Notes: generated by a model not told the origin, from the letters alone. A DNA stretch of 64,000 bases from Mesobacillus harenae (GCF_013343715.1 NZ_JABUNR010000001.1:423832-487831), one strand, 5' to 3'; numbered from the stretch's first letter, positions 27,562-36,808 are shown. Program-made: numbers and translations.

Positions 27562-28904
27562 AATTTGTCACCAGCCTTCTCGATCTCTCGGTCTATTAAT
27601 TCCTGCTCCACTGTATTTTTGCGGAACATACGAGTTAAAACGATAATACTTCCAATTCCGAGTGCAAGGTATAATCCGGCAAACAGGACAAGCATTGTGT
27701 CAACATGTCCGCTAGTTGTTGCAGCATCCTGCGTTTTCATGATTCCACGCAGCACCCAGGGCTGTCTGCCAACTTCTGCAAGCCACCAGCCGGCCTCAAT
27801 TGCAATAATCGCAAGCGGCCCGCCCAGCACAATTAGCCAGCGATACCATTTTGATTGGATGAAACTCCAATTCCTCATCGTCCCAATCCAGTAAACAAAT
27901 GATAATAATGTCAACCACATCCCAATTGTGACCATAATATCAAACAGATAGTGAATATAAAGAGGTGGTATCTCGTCTGCTGGAAATTCCTCAAGACCAA
28001 TTACCTCTGCATTGGGTTTGCTGTGGGCTAGAATGCTTAGAGCATAAGGGATTTTTATGGCGTATTTAACTTCACCATTATCAAGAACCCCGTATAAAAT
28101 CAGTGGAGCTCCTTCTTCTGTTTCAAAATGCCATTCAGCAGCGGCTAGTTTTTCCGGCTGGTATTCAGCCAGGTACTTACCGGAAAAGTCACCAATCACT
28201 GCTGTTGCTATGGAAAAAATTAATCCGAGTTTCATAGTTAAGAAAAGTGCTTTTTTGTGATATACATGATCAGACCCTTTAAGCAGACGGTAAGCCGCGA
28301 TTGAAGCGAGCACAAAGGCTGAAGTCATGTAGGCTGTGACAAGCACATGGGAGACCTTTGTGGGCATCGCAGGGTTTAACATTGCCAGAATGGGATTAAT
28401 GTTAATCAATTCTCCATTTACTAAGTCAAAGCCTTGAGGTGCGTTCATAAAAGCATTGACAATTGTAATGAAAATCGCTGAAAATGAGGCACCGATTGCA
28501 ACAGGAATCAAGAGCAGCAAATGTTTCTTCTGATTCTCAAATCTGTCCCATGTATACAAATAGATACCTAAAAAAATCGCTTCAAAAAAGAAAGCGAATG
28601 TTTCCATAAACAATGGCAACGCAATCACTTGTCCGGCTAGTTCCATAAAGTTTGGCCACAGCAGGGAGAGCTGAAGACCTATTGCTGTTCCGGTGACGAC
28701 ACCAATAGCTACCGTAATGACAAACCCGCGTGCCCACCGCCTAGCTAATAGTATGTAATGTTCATCTTGCTTTTTAATACCAACCCACTGGGCAATCATA
28801 ATCATTAGCGGGATTCCGACACCTATTGTTGCATAGATGATGTGAAAAGATAACGTTAATTCTGTTAGTACACGGCTGAAAAATACAGATTCTTCATTCC
28901 CCAT
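27558..28904 (-). CDS. cydA: Cytochrome bd ubiquinol oxidase subunit I CydA
   Basis: 448 aa heme-bearing subunit. FSRVLTELTLSFHIIYATIGVG contains the N-terminal heme b595-ligand His; the segment GWWLAEVGRQPWVLRG is a CydA signature. The quinol-binding Q-loop (after SGKYLAEYQPEKLAAAEWHFETE) is of the short Gram-positive type. GGGGGT precedes the ATG. First large gene of the operon, following a microprotein gene at 28922. Confidence 0.95.
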   Translation of the reverse strand: MGNEESVFFSRVLTELTLSFHIIYATIGVGIPLMIMIAQWVGIKKQDEHYILLARRWARGFVITVAIGVVTGTAIGLQLSLLWPNFMELAGQVIALPLFMETFAFFFEAIFLGIYLYTWDRFENQKKHLLLLIPVAIGASFSAIFITIVNAFMNAPQGFDLVNGELININPILAMLNPAMPTKVSHVLVTAYMTSAFVLASIAAYRLLKGSDHVYHKKALFLTMKLGLIFSIATAVIGDFSGKYLAEYQPEKLAAAEWHFETEEGAPLILYGVLDNGEVKYAIKIPYALSILAHSKPNAEVIGLEEFPADEIPPLYIHYLFDIMVTIGMWLTLLSFVYWIGTMRNWSFIQSKWYRWLIVLGGPLAIIAIEAGWWLAEVGRQPWVLRGIMKTQDAATTSGHVDTMLVLFAGLYLALGIGSIIVLTRMFRKNTVEQELIDREIEKAGDKL

Positions 28905-28921
28905 AATACCGACCCCCTATT

Positions 28922-29017
28922 TCATCCAGAAAAAACGCGGCCTAATAATGACAGCCCCATAATCGTGGCAACGATAAAAGCTAACCAAATTAATTTGCGT
29001 TCTTGTCTCTTATACAT
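28922..29017 (-). CDS. 31-aa single-pass membrane microprotein upstream of cydA
   Basis: Starts MYKRQERKLIWLAFIVATIM and ends GLSLLGRVFSG: a basic N-terminus then one hydrophobic helix, predicted N-in. AAAGGGAG lies about 10 nt before the ATG. It lies 17 bp ahead of cydA on the same strand, so it is almost certainly co-transcribed. It resembles CydS/CydX-type subunits in size and build but not in sequence; CydS is already present at 26426. Role unknown: perhaps an assembly factor or a further small subunit of the bd oxidase. Confidence 0.6.
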   Translation of the reverse strand: MYKRQERKLIWLAFIVATIMGLSLLGRVFSG

Positions 29018-29038
29018 ACAGCAATCGCTCCCTTTATG

Positions 29039-29067
29039 TTCACTATATCACAATATATTCTAGTGAA
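29039..29067. promoter_or_regulatory. Inverted repeat upstream of the cyd operon
   Basis: TTCACTA and TAGTGAA are perfect 7-bp arms 15 nt apart, about 25 bp ahead of the microprotein start. It may be an operator. The TATCACAAT inside is only a partial match to the Rex consensus (TTGTGA-N6-TCACAA), so no regulator is assigned. Confidence 0.35.
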
Positions 29068-29223
29068 TAATCTATAAGTCCTAGCCCTTTCAATATATAA
29101 CCGCAAAATTATCTGGTTAAACCAGCAAGGGTCCCTTGTCAGTTTAACTTTTACAATTATGTCTAAAAAGTGATAACATTAGCTTCGTAATCAACAGTAT
29201 CTTGGATTAGTGAGGGCTCTATT

Positions 29224-30684
29224 ATGGATTTTAATATGAATATTACCTCTGTTTTACTTAGTTTAGTTTTTATTTTAAACTTCATTTTTGCCATTATTGT
29301 CATCTTCCAGGAACGAAGGGATATTGGCTCTACCTGGGCGTGGCTGCTAGTGTTGTTTTTTATCCCTGTTCTGGGGTTTATTATGTATTTGCTTTTGGGT
29401 CAAAATTTAAGCAGAAATCGCCTTTTCCAATGGGAAGATTTTGAAAAGGTTGGCCTTGAAGAGAGACTGGAAACTCAATTAACGAAGCTTCGGTCTGATC
29501 GATTTCAATTTAAGAACCATGCGACAAGAGACAGCAGAGATTTAATTTATATGCATTTAATGAACAACCAGGCTATTTTAACAGAGGATAATTCGATCGA
29601 TTTATTTACCGATGGAGAAGATAAATTTAATCGATTATTTGAAGATATCAAAGCGGCCAAGGAATTTATCCATATCCAGTATTACATAATTAAGCGGGAC
29701 AAACTTGGCAGAAGGCTTGTAGAGGCATTAACGGAAAAAGCGAAAGAAGGAGTAAAGGTAAGAGTTTTATACGACGAGCTAGGATCACGAAAATTAACGA
29801 AAGGTTTTTTTAAAGAATTTCGTGCAGCTGGCGGTCAGGTAGAAGTTTTTTTTCCATCCAAGTTTCGGTTTATCAATCTTCGAATGAACTACCGCAATCA
29901 TCGTAAGCTGGTGATTATTGATGGGAAAATTGGTTATGTGGGCGGATTTAATGTTGGAGATGAATATCTGGGGCTGAATTCCAGGTTCGGGTATTGGCGA
30001 GACACCCACCTTCGAATCCAGGGGACCGCTGTCTATGCGCTGCAAACTCGGTTTATTCTGGATTGGAACCAGGCATCAAGACATTATGATGTCACGTACG
30101 CACCAAATCTTTTTCCAGAGGTTCATGGGACTGATACAATCGGAATTCAGATTGTTACGAGTGGACCTGATTCGGAATTTGAACAGATAAAAAACGGTTA
30201 TATTAAAATGATTGCTTCAGCGAAGCGTTCCGTGTATATACAGACTCCATATTTCATCCCGGATGCAAGCTTGCTTGATGCGCTTCGGATCGCCTGTTTA
30301 TCTGGCGTTGAAGTAAATATTATGATTCCCAATAAGCCAGATCATCTTTTCGTTTATTGGGCAACAATGTCCCACATTGGTGAAATGCTGAAGCTTGGAG
30401 CGAATATCTATATTTATGATAATGGCTTTCTCCATGCAAAAACAATTGTAGTAGATGAGGAGATCTCTTCTGTAGGAACAGCTAATATTGATGTGAGAAG
30501 CTTTAGGTTGAATTTCGAGGTAAATGCCTTTTTATATGATGAAGGTTTTTCTCAGCGGCTAACCGATATCTTCAAAGAGGATATTAAGGTGTCCCAGCTG
30601 CTCACCCTGGAAGAGTATCAGCAACGGCCAAAATTCATTCGTTTTAAAGAGTCAATATCAAGACTGCTGTCACCGATTTTATAA
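29224..30684 (+). CDS. cls: Cardiolipin synthase (phospholipase D superfamily)
   Basis: Condenses two phosphatidylglycerols to cardiolipin at the membrane. 486 aa: two N-terminal membrane helices (about 5-25 and 37-57, with ERRDIGSTWAWLLVLFFIP between), then two PLD domains. HKD motif 1 is HRKLVIIDGKIGYVGGFN, motif 2 is HAKTIVVDEEISSVGTANID; both His-Lys-Asp sets are intact. Monocistronic, divergent from the cyd operon. Confidence 0.92.
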   Translation: MDFNMNITSVLLSLVFILNFIFAIIVIFQERRDIGSTWAWLLVLFFIPVLGFIMYLLLGQNLSRNRLFQWEDFEKVGLEERLETQLTKLRSDRFQFKNHATRDSRDLIYMHLMNNQAILTEDNSIDLFTDGEDKFNRLFEDIKAAKEFIHIQYYIIKRDKLGRRLVEALTEKAKEGVKVRVLYDELGSRKLTKGFFKEFRAAGGQVEVFFPSKFRFINLRMNYRNHRKLVIIDGKIGYVGGFNVGDEYLGLNSRFGYWRDTHLRIQGTAVYALQTRFILDWNQASRHYDVTYAPNLFPEVHGTDTIGIQIVTSGPDSEFEQIKNGYIKMIASAKRSVYIQTPYFIPDASLLDALRIACLSGVEVNIMIPNKPDHLFVYWATMSHIGEMLKLGANIYIYDNGFLHAKTIVVDEEISSVGTANIDVRSFRLNFEVNAFLYDEGFSQRLTDIFKEDIKVSQLLTLEEYQQRPKFIRFKESISRLLSPIL

Positions 30685-30791
30685 TTTTTAACATAACGCG
30701 TTTCTTTTTATTGTTATATCAGTTTTATACAAGTTTAATCGCTACATGTAGATAAATGCTGCTATGACGCCACAATATATAAAATGGATCT

Positions 30792-30833
30792 AAAAAAAGA
30801 GCCGTAATTCATATACGAATCAACGGCTTTTTA
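30792..30833. terminator. Bidirectional terminator downstream of cls
   Basis: GAGCCGT..ATTC pairs with GAAT..ACGGC; T-runs flank it on both strands (seven T on the minus strand). It serves cls and the convergent gene at 30922. Confidence 0.65.
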
Positions 30834-30921
30834 TAATGTTTTTAAAAGACTATTTCTCCTCGCCAATCGAACCTAAATGTTGTAGAGTAGCGGCGTGTTT
30901 TTTGAATCTAACGGAGTTTCC

Positions 30922-31230
30922 CTATTTGATAGACCGAAGAATCTGAGTATACATGCTTCCTTGCTCGATCATTTCAAGAAAGAATTCACTGATAAGCTTC
31001 TTAAATTCCTCATCATCAAACATTTTCTTGTCTTGCATCTCCATTTCAGCGAGGCCATCGTAAGTTGCCAGAAGGGAATAGGTATGGTCAGGCCCTGAAA
31101 TTGGAGCCAATATTTCGACCTTATGCTCATATTTTTCATTCCGGTAGTCTTTCATTTTCTTCAAATTTTCAATTCCATCCTTGAATTTATCCTGCTTGAA
31201 CTCAAACGTCTGATACACATATATAGACAT
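30922..31230 (-). CDS. Hypothetical protein, possible dimeric alpha/beta-barrel (NIPSNAP-like) fold
   Basis: 102 aa. It starts MSIYVYQTFEFKQDKFKDGIENLKKMKDY and alternates strands and helices in the manner of a ferredoxin-like dimeric alpha/beta barrel (strand, helix KDGIENLKKMKDYRNEK, strand KVEILAPISGPDHTYSLLATYDGL, helix). Such domains include NIPSNAP and monooxygenase-like families. No catalytic residue can be named. TTGGAGGTG precedes the ATG. Function unknown. Confidence 0.55.
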   Translation of the reverse strand: MSIYVYQTFEFKQDKFKDGIENLKKMKDYRNEKYEHKVEILAPISGPDHTYSLLATYDGLAEMEMQDKKMFDDEEFKKLISEFFLEMIEQGSMYTQILRSIK

Positions 31231-31490
31231 GATGGCACCTCCAAGAACATTTCACTTTATATTTAGAATGACCTTTCCGATAAAATTTATTCCAACATGC
31301 TGGCAAATGAGCTTAAGTGTCTCAAACTATTAAATTAACAGGGGAGATATATGCCCGGATAATCGAAATACCTTCGGAAAACTCCTCACTCTTAGACATA
31401 TTTATAAACTTTGGGACAAAAAGTCTTAGCCAGAAACTTTCCACATAGAATGTACAAGTTATCACTATCGTATGAGTGGAGAGGATGTTC

Positions 31491-32123
31491 TTGAATATAA
31501 GTATTTTAATCAGTTATATAATTTTGGGCTTTACTTTGGCAGCTCCAATTGGTCCTGTTAATTCAGCGCGGCTTGATAAAGGTCTTAAGAATGGTTTCTG
31601 GCACGCCTGGATAGTTGGGGCTGGCTCGATGATTGCAGATGCGTGTTTTATGCTGATGGTTTATTTGGGGATGATCCACTTTTTAGAAATTCCGATTGTC
31701 CAAATTTTCTTATGGCTTTTTGGCGGATTTATTCTCATATATTCCGGGGTAGAAAGTATAGCAAAAGCGAATGCCGTTACACTTACATATGGGAGAGGCC
31801 GGGAATCCTTATTTAAATGTTTTATTACTGGATTTGTAATGTCAATTACTAGTCCATTGTCGATTCTTTTTTGGCTGGGGATTTATGGATCCGTTTTAGC
31901 TAAAACTGCCCAGACGAATGGAACCGGCTCACTCCTCATCTATAGCAGTATGATTTTTCTCGGATTAACTTTATGGGATATATTGGTAGCAGCGATGACA
32001 TCGGGTTTCCGAAGGGTTCTAAATGTTAAAAGCCTGATTAGCATTTCTATATTTTCAGGTGTCTCATTAATCGGTTTCGGCTTGTATTTTGGATACCTGG
32101 GCCTTAAGGCATTGCTTGGTTGA
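31491..32123 (+). CDS. LysE family amino-acid/metabolite exporter
   Basis: 210 aa membrane protein with six hydrophobic segments. The first contains FTLAAPIGPVNSARLDKGLKNGFWHAWIVGAGSMIADACFM, the LysE/RhtB signature (PGP-like turn, G..A....GA..D). Substrates are usually amino acids or similar small molecules; the specific one is not readable. GGAGAGG (31478-31484) is spaced 6 nt from TTG 31491, chosen over the ATG at 31485 and GTG at 31476, which touch that site. Confidence 0.82.
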   Translation: MNISILISYIILGFTLAAPIGPVNSARLDKGLKNGFWHAWIVGAGSMIADACFMLMVYLGMIHFLEIPIVQIFLWLFGGFILIYSGVESIAKANAVTLTYGRGRESLFKCFITGFVMSITSPLSILFWLGIYGSVLAKTAQTNGTGSLLIYSSMIFLGLTLWDILVAAMTSGFRRVLNVKSLISISIFSGVSLIGFGLYFGYLGLKALLG

Positions 32124-32313
32124 AATTGGATCATTTCAAAAGCTGAATATGAAAGTGATTCTCAATGAATGTTCAATAAATTCAGAGTTTTTCTTGAAAA
32201 ATAAAGGTCTTTAGACTCCTTCTGTCTTAGTTAGTAAAAAGTAAAATTCGCCATAGTATTTTGGCGAGTTTCTTAATTAGGAAAACAGGAACCTTATTTA
32301 TATAAATCCTCAC

Positions 32314-32460
32314 TTACTTGTGATACGGTTCACTGCAATGCTTGAAAATGGGGTCCTCTTTTTTGAGATAAAACGCATTCCCTTTTAAATAAAATGTCTT
32401 GTCCTTAATCGAGTAATCAGCAAAATTAAAATAAGCGGATATTTTTCCGTTAGATGCAGA
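32314..32460 (-). pseudogene. Possible 3' remnant of a decayed gene
   Basis: A 48-codon minus-strand frame without a start codon, bounded by an upstream in-frame stop. It has ordinary protein-like composition (ISAYFNFADYSIKDKTFY, then LKGNAFYLKKEDPIF). Family not recognised. Its 5' end runs into the tandem repeats, as if the repeats replaced the start of the gene. Confidence 0.3.
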
Positions 32461-32640
32461 TTAGAGCTCGTTTGGGGGTAAATAGGGGGGGTTTTTCCAC
32501 CTATACTATGTAAAATCACCTATTCCCTCGTTTTTCAAATCAAATAAGAGGAATTTCTCCGTCTATTTAATCCTATTTTCAGAGCTATTTAATAATTAAG
32601 GGGAATTTTTCCGGCTATTTATTAGATCGGGAGTCAAATC
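32427..32640. repeat. Four degenerate tandem repeats of about 52-62 bp
   Basis: Units begin near 32427, 32480, 32542 and 32594. Each has an A-rich start, a G-run facing a TTTTTCC run (AATAAGGGGAATTTTTCCG-like) and an ending CTATTTAAT-like segment. The inner GGGGA/TTTTTCC lets each unit fold into a small hairpin. Confidence 0.6.
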
Positions 32641-33132
32641 AGGTGCTTAACCTTATCCCCGAGCTGAAAAGTGCAGTCCCTCATGATCCTGGATGGTGGA
32701 ATCATCAGCTTTAACGTCGCTGCAAATGACAGAAGTTGTGTCCCTCTTTTCTATTTGTACAATACTTTTGTCCATCAAAATAATGAAGTCGTTAATTCTT
32801 CTTCTTTTAAAAAGAAGCATCCGAAAGCCGAACCCAATTATCATGACAGGACCTGGTTTTTATATCCTTTATGAGTTTTGCAATGTTTCTGCCCCCATCG
32901 AATTGTGTACTTTCAAGGTGTTTACATTTTATCTTTGTAACCAAACCACTGGCGCAATCGTCAGATTAGTGAACAGGATTTCACTTGAAAACTAAATAAA
33001 AAATCTATCTTTTATGCAGGAATATAGGGGATTATCAAGGAATACAATGGGAATTGGAAAAGAGTTCCTAAACGGTTCTGCATGCTGGTGCCATGAAGAA
33101 CGTAAAATAATTAAAAGATAAGGTTGGGGATA

Positions 33133-34167
33133 ATGGGGAAACGCACAATGGGGTTCGTTTTTTTACTAGTACTAAGTTTTTCAGTGCTGGCTGGCTGTTC
33201 GGGCAAAACAGCAAAGGAAGAAGAGCTGGAGAAAAAAGTGGCAGAACTTGAGCATAAAAAAGAAGAAGATTTAAAAGAAGAAAGATTGAAGGAAGAGGAG
33301 AGAAAGAAAGCGGAACAAAAAAGACTGGAAGAGTTAAGACCTGTTTTTGTTAATGTTCTGGACCCGGAGACCAAGGAAGTTCTAGCAACATTCAATACTA
33401 AAGAGATGGGTTATGGTAAAGATAACGAAAAATACAAAGCCCAAATTGAAAAGTGGGCAAAAGATATAGCGAGGGGCACGGACACCACGCCAGGATATGA
33501 TCAGAGAATGATTCTTGATAAGCTGGATTCCAATGGCCAAGTGATTAAAGGGAAACCAGGTGTCATTCTGGAGGAAGCCGAGCTGGTTGACAAGGTGATG
33601 AAGGCTTCTGAAAAGGGTGGAACCATCGAGTTGCCTTTGTATGTAACAGCAAGCGGATATAAAATGGAGGATGTATCCCACTTGGATGAAGTAGTCGTTG
33701 CTTCATACACAACCTATTTTAATAGTGGTGTTGCGGGCAGAACGAAAAATATTGAACTCTCAGCAGAAGCTATCAATAATATCATTCTTGGGACAGGAGA
33801 CTACTTTTCTTTTAACACAACTCTCGGTCCGAGTGATGCAGCCCACGGTTATCAGCCCGCAGAAGAAGCAATTAACGGGAAATTAGTCATGGGAATTGGC
33901 GGTGGAATTTGCCAGACTTCTTCCACGCTTTTTAATGCTGTGGATCAATTAGGTGTAACCTATGTGGAAAAACACCACCATTCAGTAACGGTTGGCTATG
34001 TGCCAAAGGGAAGAGATGCAACTGTATCTTATGGCGGAAAAGATTTTAGATTCCAGAATACAGTCGGTGTCCCGTTATTGTTAAAAGCAGTAATGGGGAA
34101 AGGATCGCTTATCATCGAAGTTCGAACATCAAAACATTATCAAAGTTTAATAAAAGTAGGAATTTAA
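33133..34167 (+). CDS. VanW family lipoprotein
   Basis: 344 aa. A signal peptide ends in the lipobox LAGC (about residue 19-22), so the protein is lipid-anchored outside the membrane. A charged coiled coil follows (about 25-65, EEELEKKVAELEHKKEE and on), then a spacer domain, then the VanW domain (about 190-335) with NTTLGPSDAAHGYQPA, GGGICQTSSTLFNA, HHHSVTVGYVPKGRDATV and KDFRFQN. VanW domains are common in cell-wall-associated proteins of Gram-positives; their chemistry is still poorly defined. ATG 33133 fits AAGG 9 nt upstream; a TTG at 33124 is also possible. Confidence 0.87.
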   Translation: MGKRTMGFVFLLVLSFSVLAGCSGKTAKEEELEKKVAELEHKKEEDLKEERLKEEERKKAEQKRLEELRPVFVNVLDPETKEVLATFNTKEMGYGKDNEKYKAQIEKWAKDIARGTDTTPGYDQRMILDKLDSNGQVIKGKPGVILEEAELVDKVMKASEKGGTIELPLYVTASGYKMEDVSHLDEVVVASYTTYFNSGVAGRTKNIELSAEAINNIILGTGDYFSFNTTLGPSDAAHGYQPAEEAINGKLVMGIGGGICQTSSTLFNAVDQLGVTYVEKHHHSVTVGYVPKGRDATVSYGGKDFRFQNTVGVPLLLKAVMGKGSLIIEVRTSKHYQSLIKVGI

Positions 34168-34184
34168 TGTAGAGTCCCTTGCAG

Positions 34185-34216
34185 CACGCCGCTTAAAGAG
34201 CAGGCGTGATTTTTTT
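34185..34216 (+). terminator. Terminator after the VanW gene
   Basis: CACGCC and GGCGTG stem with a 12-nt loop followed by ATTTTTTT. Confidence 0.75.
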
Positions 34217-34327
34217 GTATAGGGGAGGTTATAGAAAAGAGGGGGGTGTAAAAGGCTCAATGTTTTATTAAATAGCCTAAAGGCTTAATTGAATAAAAAA
34301 ATTCAATCAAGCCCAGTCCAATCAAAA

Positions 34328-34825
34328 TTAGGCTATATCATATACACTTACAAAGGTTGCCATGTAGCGGACAAACCCATGTAAGGCCACCACCTCTGCA
34401 ATCGCTTCCTTTGAGGTGCCTTGTTCCTTTAGCTGCGTCAGTATATCTCTGTCGACATCCATTGGGTTAGCAGCAAGTGTTTTGGCCAACTTTGCAAATA
34501 GAATTTGTCTCTCATTCATCCGATCAGGATATTTTTCCTGTAAAAGGGCTTCAAATTGTTCACGGTTCCAGCCCATATGGCGTTTTAGAATCATTAAATG
34601 GGCTGCAAGTAATTCCTGAATACCAAGAGTATGCGCAAGCACTGATGCACAGATCCTTTTATCCTCATGTTCAGCTGCTCCGGTTTTAAAAGTAACTCCT
34701 GCTAATGCCCAAAGCCTCGGCAATACTCCAGCATCTGCTGTTGCATAATAGGTCTTGGGAATGGAACCGTAATATTCTCTAATTTCCTCTAAGACTTGAT
34801 TCGTTTTTTCATCATAGCCATTCAC
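34328..34825 (-). CDS. Carboxymuconolactone decarboxylase (AhpD-like) family protein
   Basis: 165 aa all-helical protein. The segment AEHEDKRICASVLAHTLGIQELLAAHLMILKRHMGWNREQFEAL is the CMD/AhpD helical core, but the peroxidase CxxC pair is replaced (only one Cys, in KRICASVLAH), so a peroxidase cycle like that of AhpD is unlikely. The rest (NERQILFAKLAKTLAANPMDVDRDILTQLKE) is a second helical repeat. Substrate unknown. Transcribed toward the VanW gene; the regulator gene at 34928 lies immediately upstream on the same strand but a hairpin separates them. Confidence 0.68.
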   Translation of the reverse strand: MNGYDEKTNQVLEEIREYYGSIPKTYYATADAGVLPRLWALAGVTFKTGAAEHEDKRICASVLAHTLGIQELLAAHLMILKRHMGWNREQFEALLQEKYPDRMNERQILFAKLAKTLAANPMDVDRDILTQLKEQGTSKEAIAEVVALHGFVRYMATFVSVYDIA

Positions 34826-34892
34826 TTGTTCTCAACCCCTTTAAAGTCATAACATTCAGAATAATTATACCATAACTTGGCTTATATGAAAA

Positions 34893-34928
34893 AACGAAAT
34901 AAAAAACCCCCAGAATCAAGGAGTTTTT
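34893..34928 (-). terminator. Terminator after the TetR gene
   Basis: Minus strand: AAACTCC and GGGGGTT arms followed by TTTTTATTT, directly at the end of the regulator gene. Confidence 0.6.
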
Positions 34929-35848
34929 CAAACAGGTTTAGCTATTCTTTGTAAATGACTGGTAACAAGCATCTGAAATTCCCGTAGTTCCTCAGTTCCC
35001 TGAAGCTCTGGACACATTTTTAACGAAAGAAGTGAACTCTCTATCAAAAAGGTACGCGGTGTTTTATTGTTCAACAGTTCCTCTTGAATAAAATCGAGTG
35101 TTTGCAGATACTTCATTCGTTCTGGTTCTTTTTTAAGAGTCTGAACAATCATTTTCTTAAAGTCGGATGACTTGTGTAGAAGGTCATTCACAAAACTAGT
35201 ATCGGAATCTGTCGTCTCTGGCAGCCAGCTTTTTAATAACTCTGGAGGCAACAGCTGGATTCCTGTTTTACTGACATCATTTACAATCACCTTTAATCGT
35301 TCTACACAGTACCGAATGATCTCAAGCTGATGGGTGTTTGGTCCTTTTGCTGTGTAATGAAAGTTGGTTGTTTGCTGAAGCATTCCAAGAAAGAGGATTG
35401 CACAATCTAATAAGTAAGGCCGTTTGTCCTCACCAAATAAATCGATGAAGCGTTGATTAATCCACTGAATTAATAAAATTTGAGCCCTCTTTACAAACTT
35501 CTTTAGATCTGGGTCGTTTGAGGCAAAAGCTTCTTCAATTAAGGTAAACAGCTGATTTCTCTTATTAGATTCCATCACTAAATCAATCTGTTTTATAAAG
35601 ATTTCAATGTTTGCTAGGTCCTCTCCAATTAATAACTCATTGCGGCCTTCTTCATGCTTGTTGCGAATGGAGGTAAACACAGCCTTGAAGAGCTCACTTT
35701 TAGAGGGGAAGTAGTTATAAAACGTACCTTTAGAAATTGCACTTGCATCTAAAATATCCTGAATGCTTGTGGCCTGGTATCCTTTATCAATAAATAGCCT
35801 ATGTGCTTTTTCGATGACTTGTTGCTTTCGCTCTTTCAAATTCATCAT
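34928..35848 (-). CDS. TetR/AcrR family transcriptional regulator, long form
   Basis: 306 aa, longer than the usual 190-210. The N-terminal 60 residues hold the TetR helix-turn-helix: QVIEKAHRLFIDKGYQATS then IQDILDASAISKGTFYNYF and PSKSELFKAVF. The remaining 240 residues are a helical ligand domain (EIIRYCVERLKVIVND and so on) with an extra C-terminal part. Bacillus proteins of this build (RefZ/YerO-like long TetRs) often control a neighbouring transporter, but none adjoins this gene. Ligand unknown. Two ATGs are adjacent (35848, 35845). Confidence 0.8.
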   Translation of the reverse strand: MMNLKERKQQVIEKAHRLFIDKGYQATSIQDILDASAISKGTFYNYFPSKSELFKAVFTSIRNKHEEGRNELLIGEDLANIEIFIKQIDLVMESNKRNQLFTLIEEAFASNDPDLKKFVKRAQILLIQWINQRFIDLFGEDKRPYLLDCAILFLGMLQQTTNFHYTAKGPNTHQLEIIRYCVERLKVIVNDVSKTGIQLLPPELLKSWLPETTDSDTSFVNDLLHKSSDFKKMIVQTLKKEPERMKYLQTLDFIQEELLNNKTPRTFLIESSLLSLKMCPELQGTEELREFQMLVTSHLQRIAKPV

Positions 35849-35997
35849 CCTATTGTCAGAATTGAACTAGTGTTATAAAAATTATACTACCTTATTCGAC
35901 AAATAACAAACAAGTGTGAAAGAATGAACATTTTACCTAAGAGAGAGTGGCATGGATTTGGAAGACTAAATGTCTGGGAATGCTATAAAGGCGATCT

Positions 35998-36630
35998 TTA
36001 GTCCGTAATATCTAACTTTAAAATATATTCTGCAGAATTTTTGTCCCATTCTGCGGTAACCAAGATAATCTTCTCCCCCGTGTATTTAGCGGGCAGGTTT
36101 AAGAAACTGGTACTTCCGCTCGAGAGAATTTCCGGATGGTAGTAGGAAGGGTTCCATACAGCAAAGGTTATCACATCAGGTTCATGTTTGAATTTGACGG
36201 TAATGTTTACAGGATGCTGAACTTGTGTCCCATCTGTTCGGCTTCTGTGCACAGTGACTGGAGCGGGGTGGGTGGATACCTTTTGATTCCATTTATAGCG
36301 GCCGGTTTGTGAAGGGGCAGTTTCCCCATTTACTTCTACTATTGGTACAGGAGGATGCGAAAAGTATAACTCTTGAATGCTTCCGTGCGAAACCATAGTT
36401 ACGAGGATTATAAATATGAACCTTATGGAAAAGATATCATTATCTTCTTTTTCAATATTCGACGGTTTCCTTGTTAGTAAGTTGACGAAAACTGCAGTAA
36501 CCAAGATCCCTACTGTATACGGAAGCATCCAGTTTGTATCGTTTAAGAGAGTCTCATCCATAAATATTAGTATGATTAGAGCTAGCTGAATAAAGTTTCC
36601 AGTCTTAGGTGAAAACCATTTCCGCTTCAC
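35998..36630 (-). CDS. Hypothetical membrane protein with extracellular Ig-like domain
   Basis: 210 aa. Three hydrophobic segments (about 13-27, 36-52, 70-85) are followed by an extracytoplasmic part of about 125 residues, beta-rich: ETAPSQTGRYKWNQK, VNITVKFKHEPDVITFAVW, EKIILVTAEWDKNSAEYILKLDI. The G-x-Y-x-W start, the paired strands and the W-containing last hairpin resemble the domain in the protein at 57214, so the two are probably distant relatives. No enzyme motif. Function unknown. Confidence 0.5.
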   Translation of the reverse strand: MKRKWFSPKTGNFIQLALIILIFMDETLLNDTNWMLPYTVGILVTAVFVNLLTRKPSNIEKEDNDIFSIRFIFIILVTMVSHGSIQELYFSHPPVPIVEVNGETAPSQTGRYKWNQKVSTHPAPVTVHRSRTDGTQVQHPVNITVKFKHEPDVITFAVWNPSYYHPEILSSGSTSFLNLPAKYTGEKIILVTAEWDKNSAEYILKLDITD

Positions 36631-36808
36631 TATCCAACCCCCTTCGATTCCTTATCTTTATTTGAAGTTTCAGATCGGTTCGCAGGTGAACCTTTAAAGA
36701 AATTATCCTTGTTTTTCCAAATATACCATAAATCAAAAAAGCTGCGTTCGATTTTTTGAAATTATCTTTGCTAAAACTTCCAATAATAAGATAAAGGGGG
36801 GATTCGTT

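Larger units (their letters stand above)
32124..33132. other. Gene-poor stretch with repeats and gene remnants
   Basis: About 1 kb without a convincing intact gene. It holds a minus-strand open fragment (32314-32460), four degenerate tandem repeats (32427-32640), and a 63-codon minus-strand frame (32653-32844) that lacks a ribosome site and resembles nothing I know. The upstream part of the VanW gene's leader lies at the right end. It looks like decayed sequence. Confidence 0.5.

Noticed and set aside
29039..29067. Rex operator
   Set aside because: Only one half resembles TTGTGA; the second half and spacing do not fit.
32653..32844. 63-codon minus-strand frame in the gene-poor region
   Set aside because: No ribosome site and no recognisable motif; the plus strand is equally open.
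34275..34317. AT-rich hairpin after the carboxymuconolactone decarboxylase-like gene
   Set aside because: It can fold, but lacks a clear T-run; not called as a terminator.
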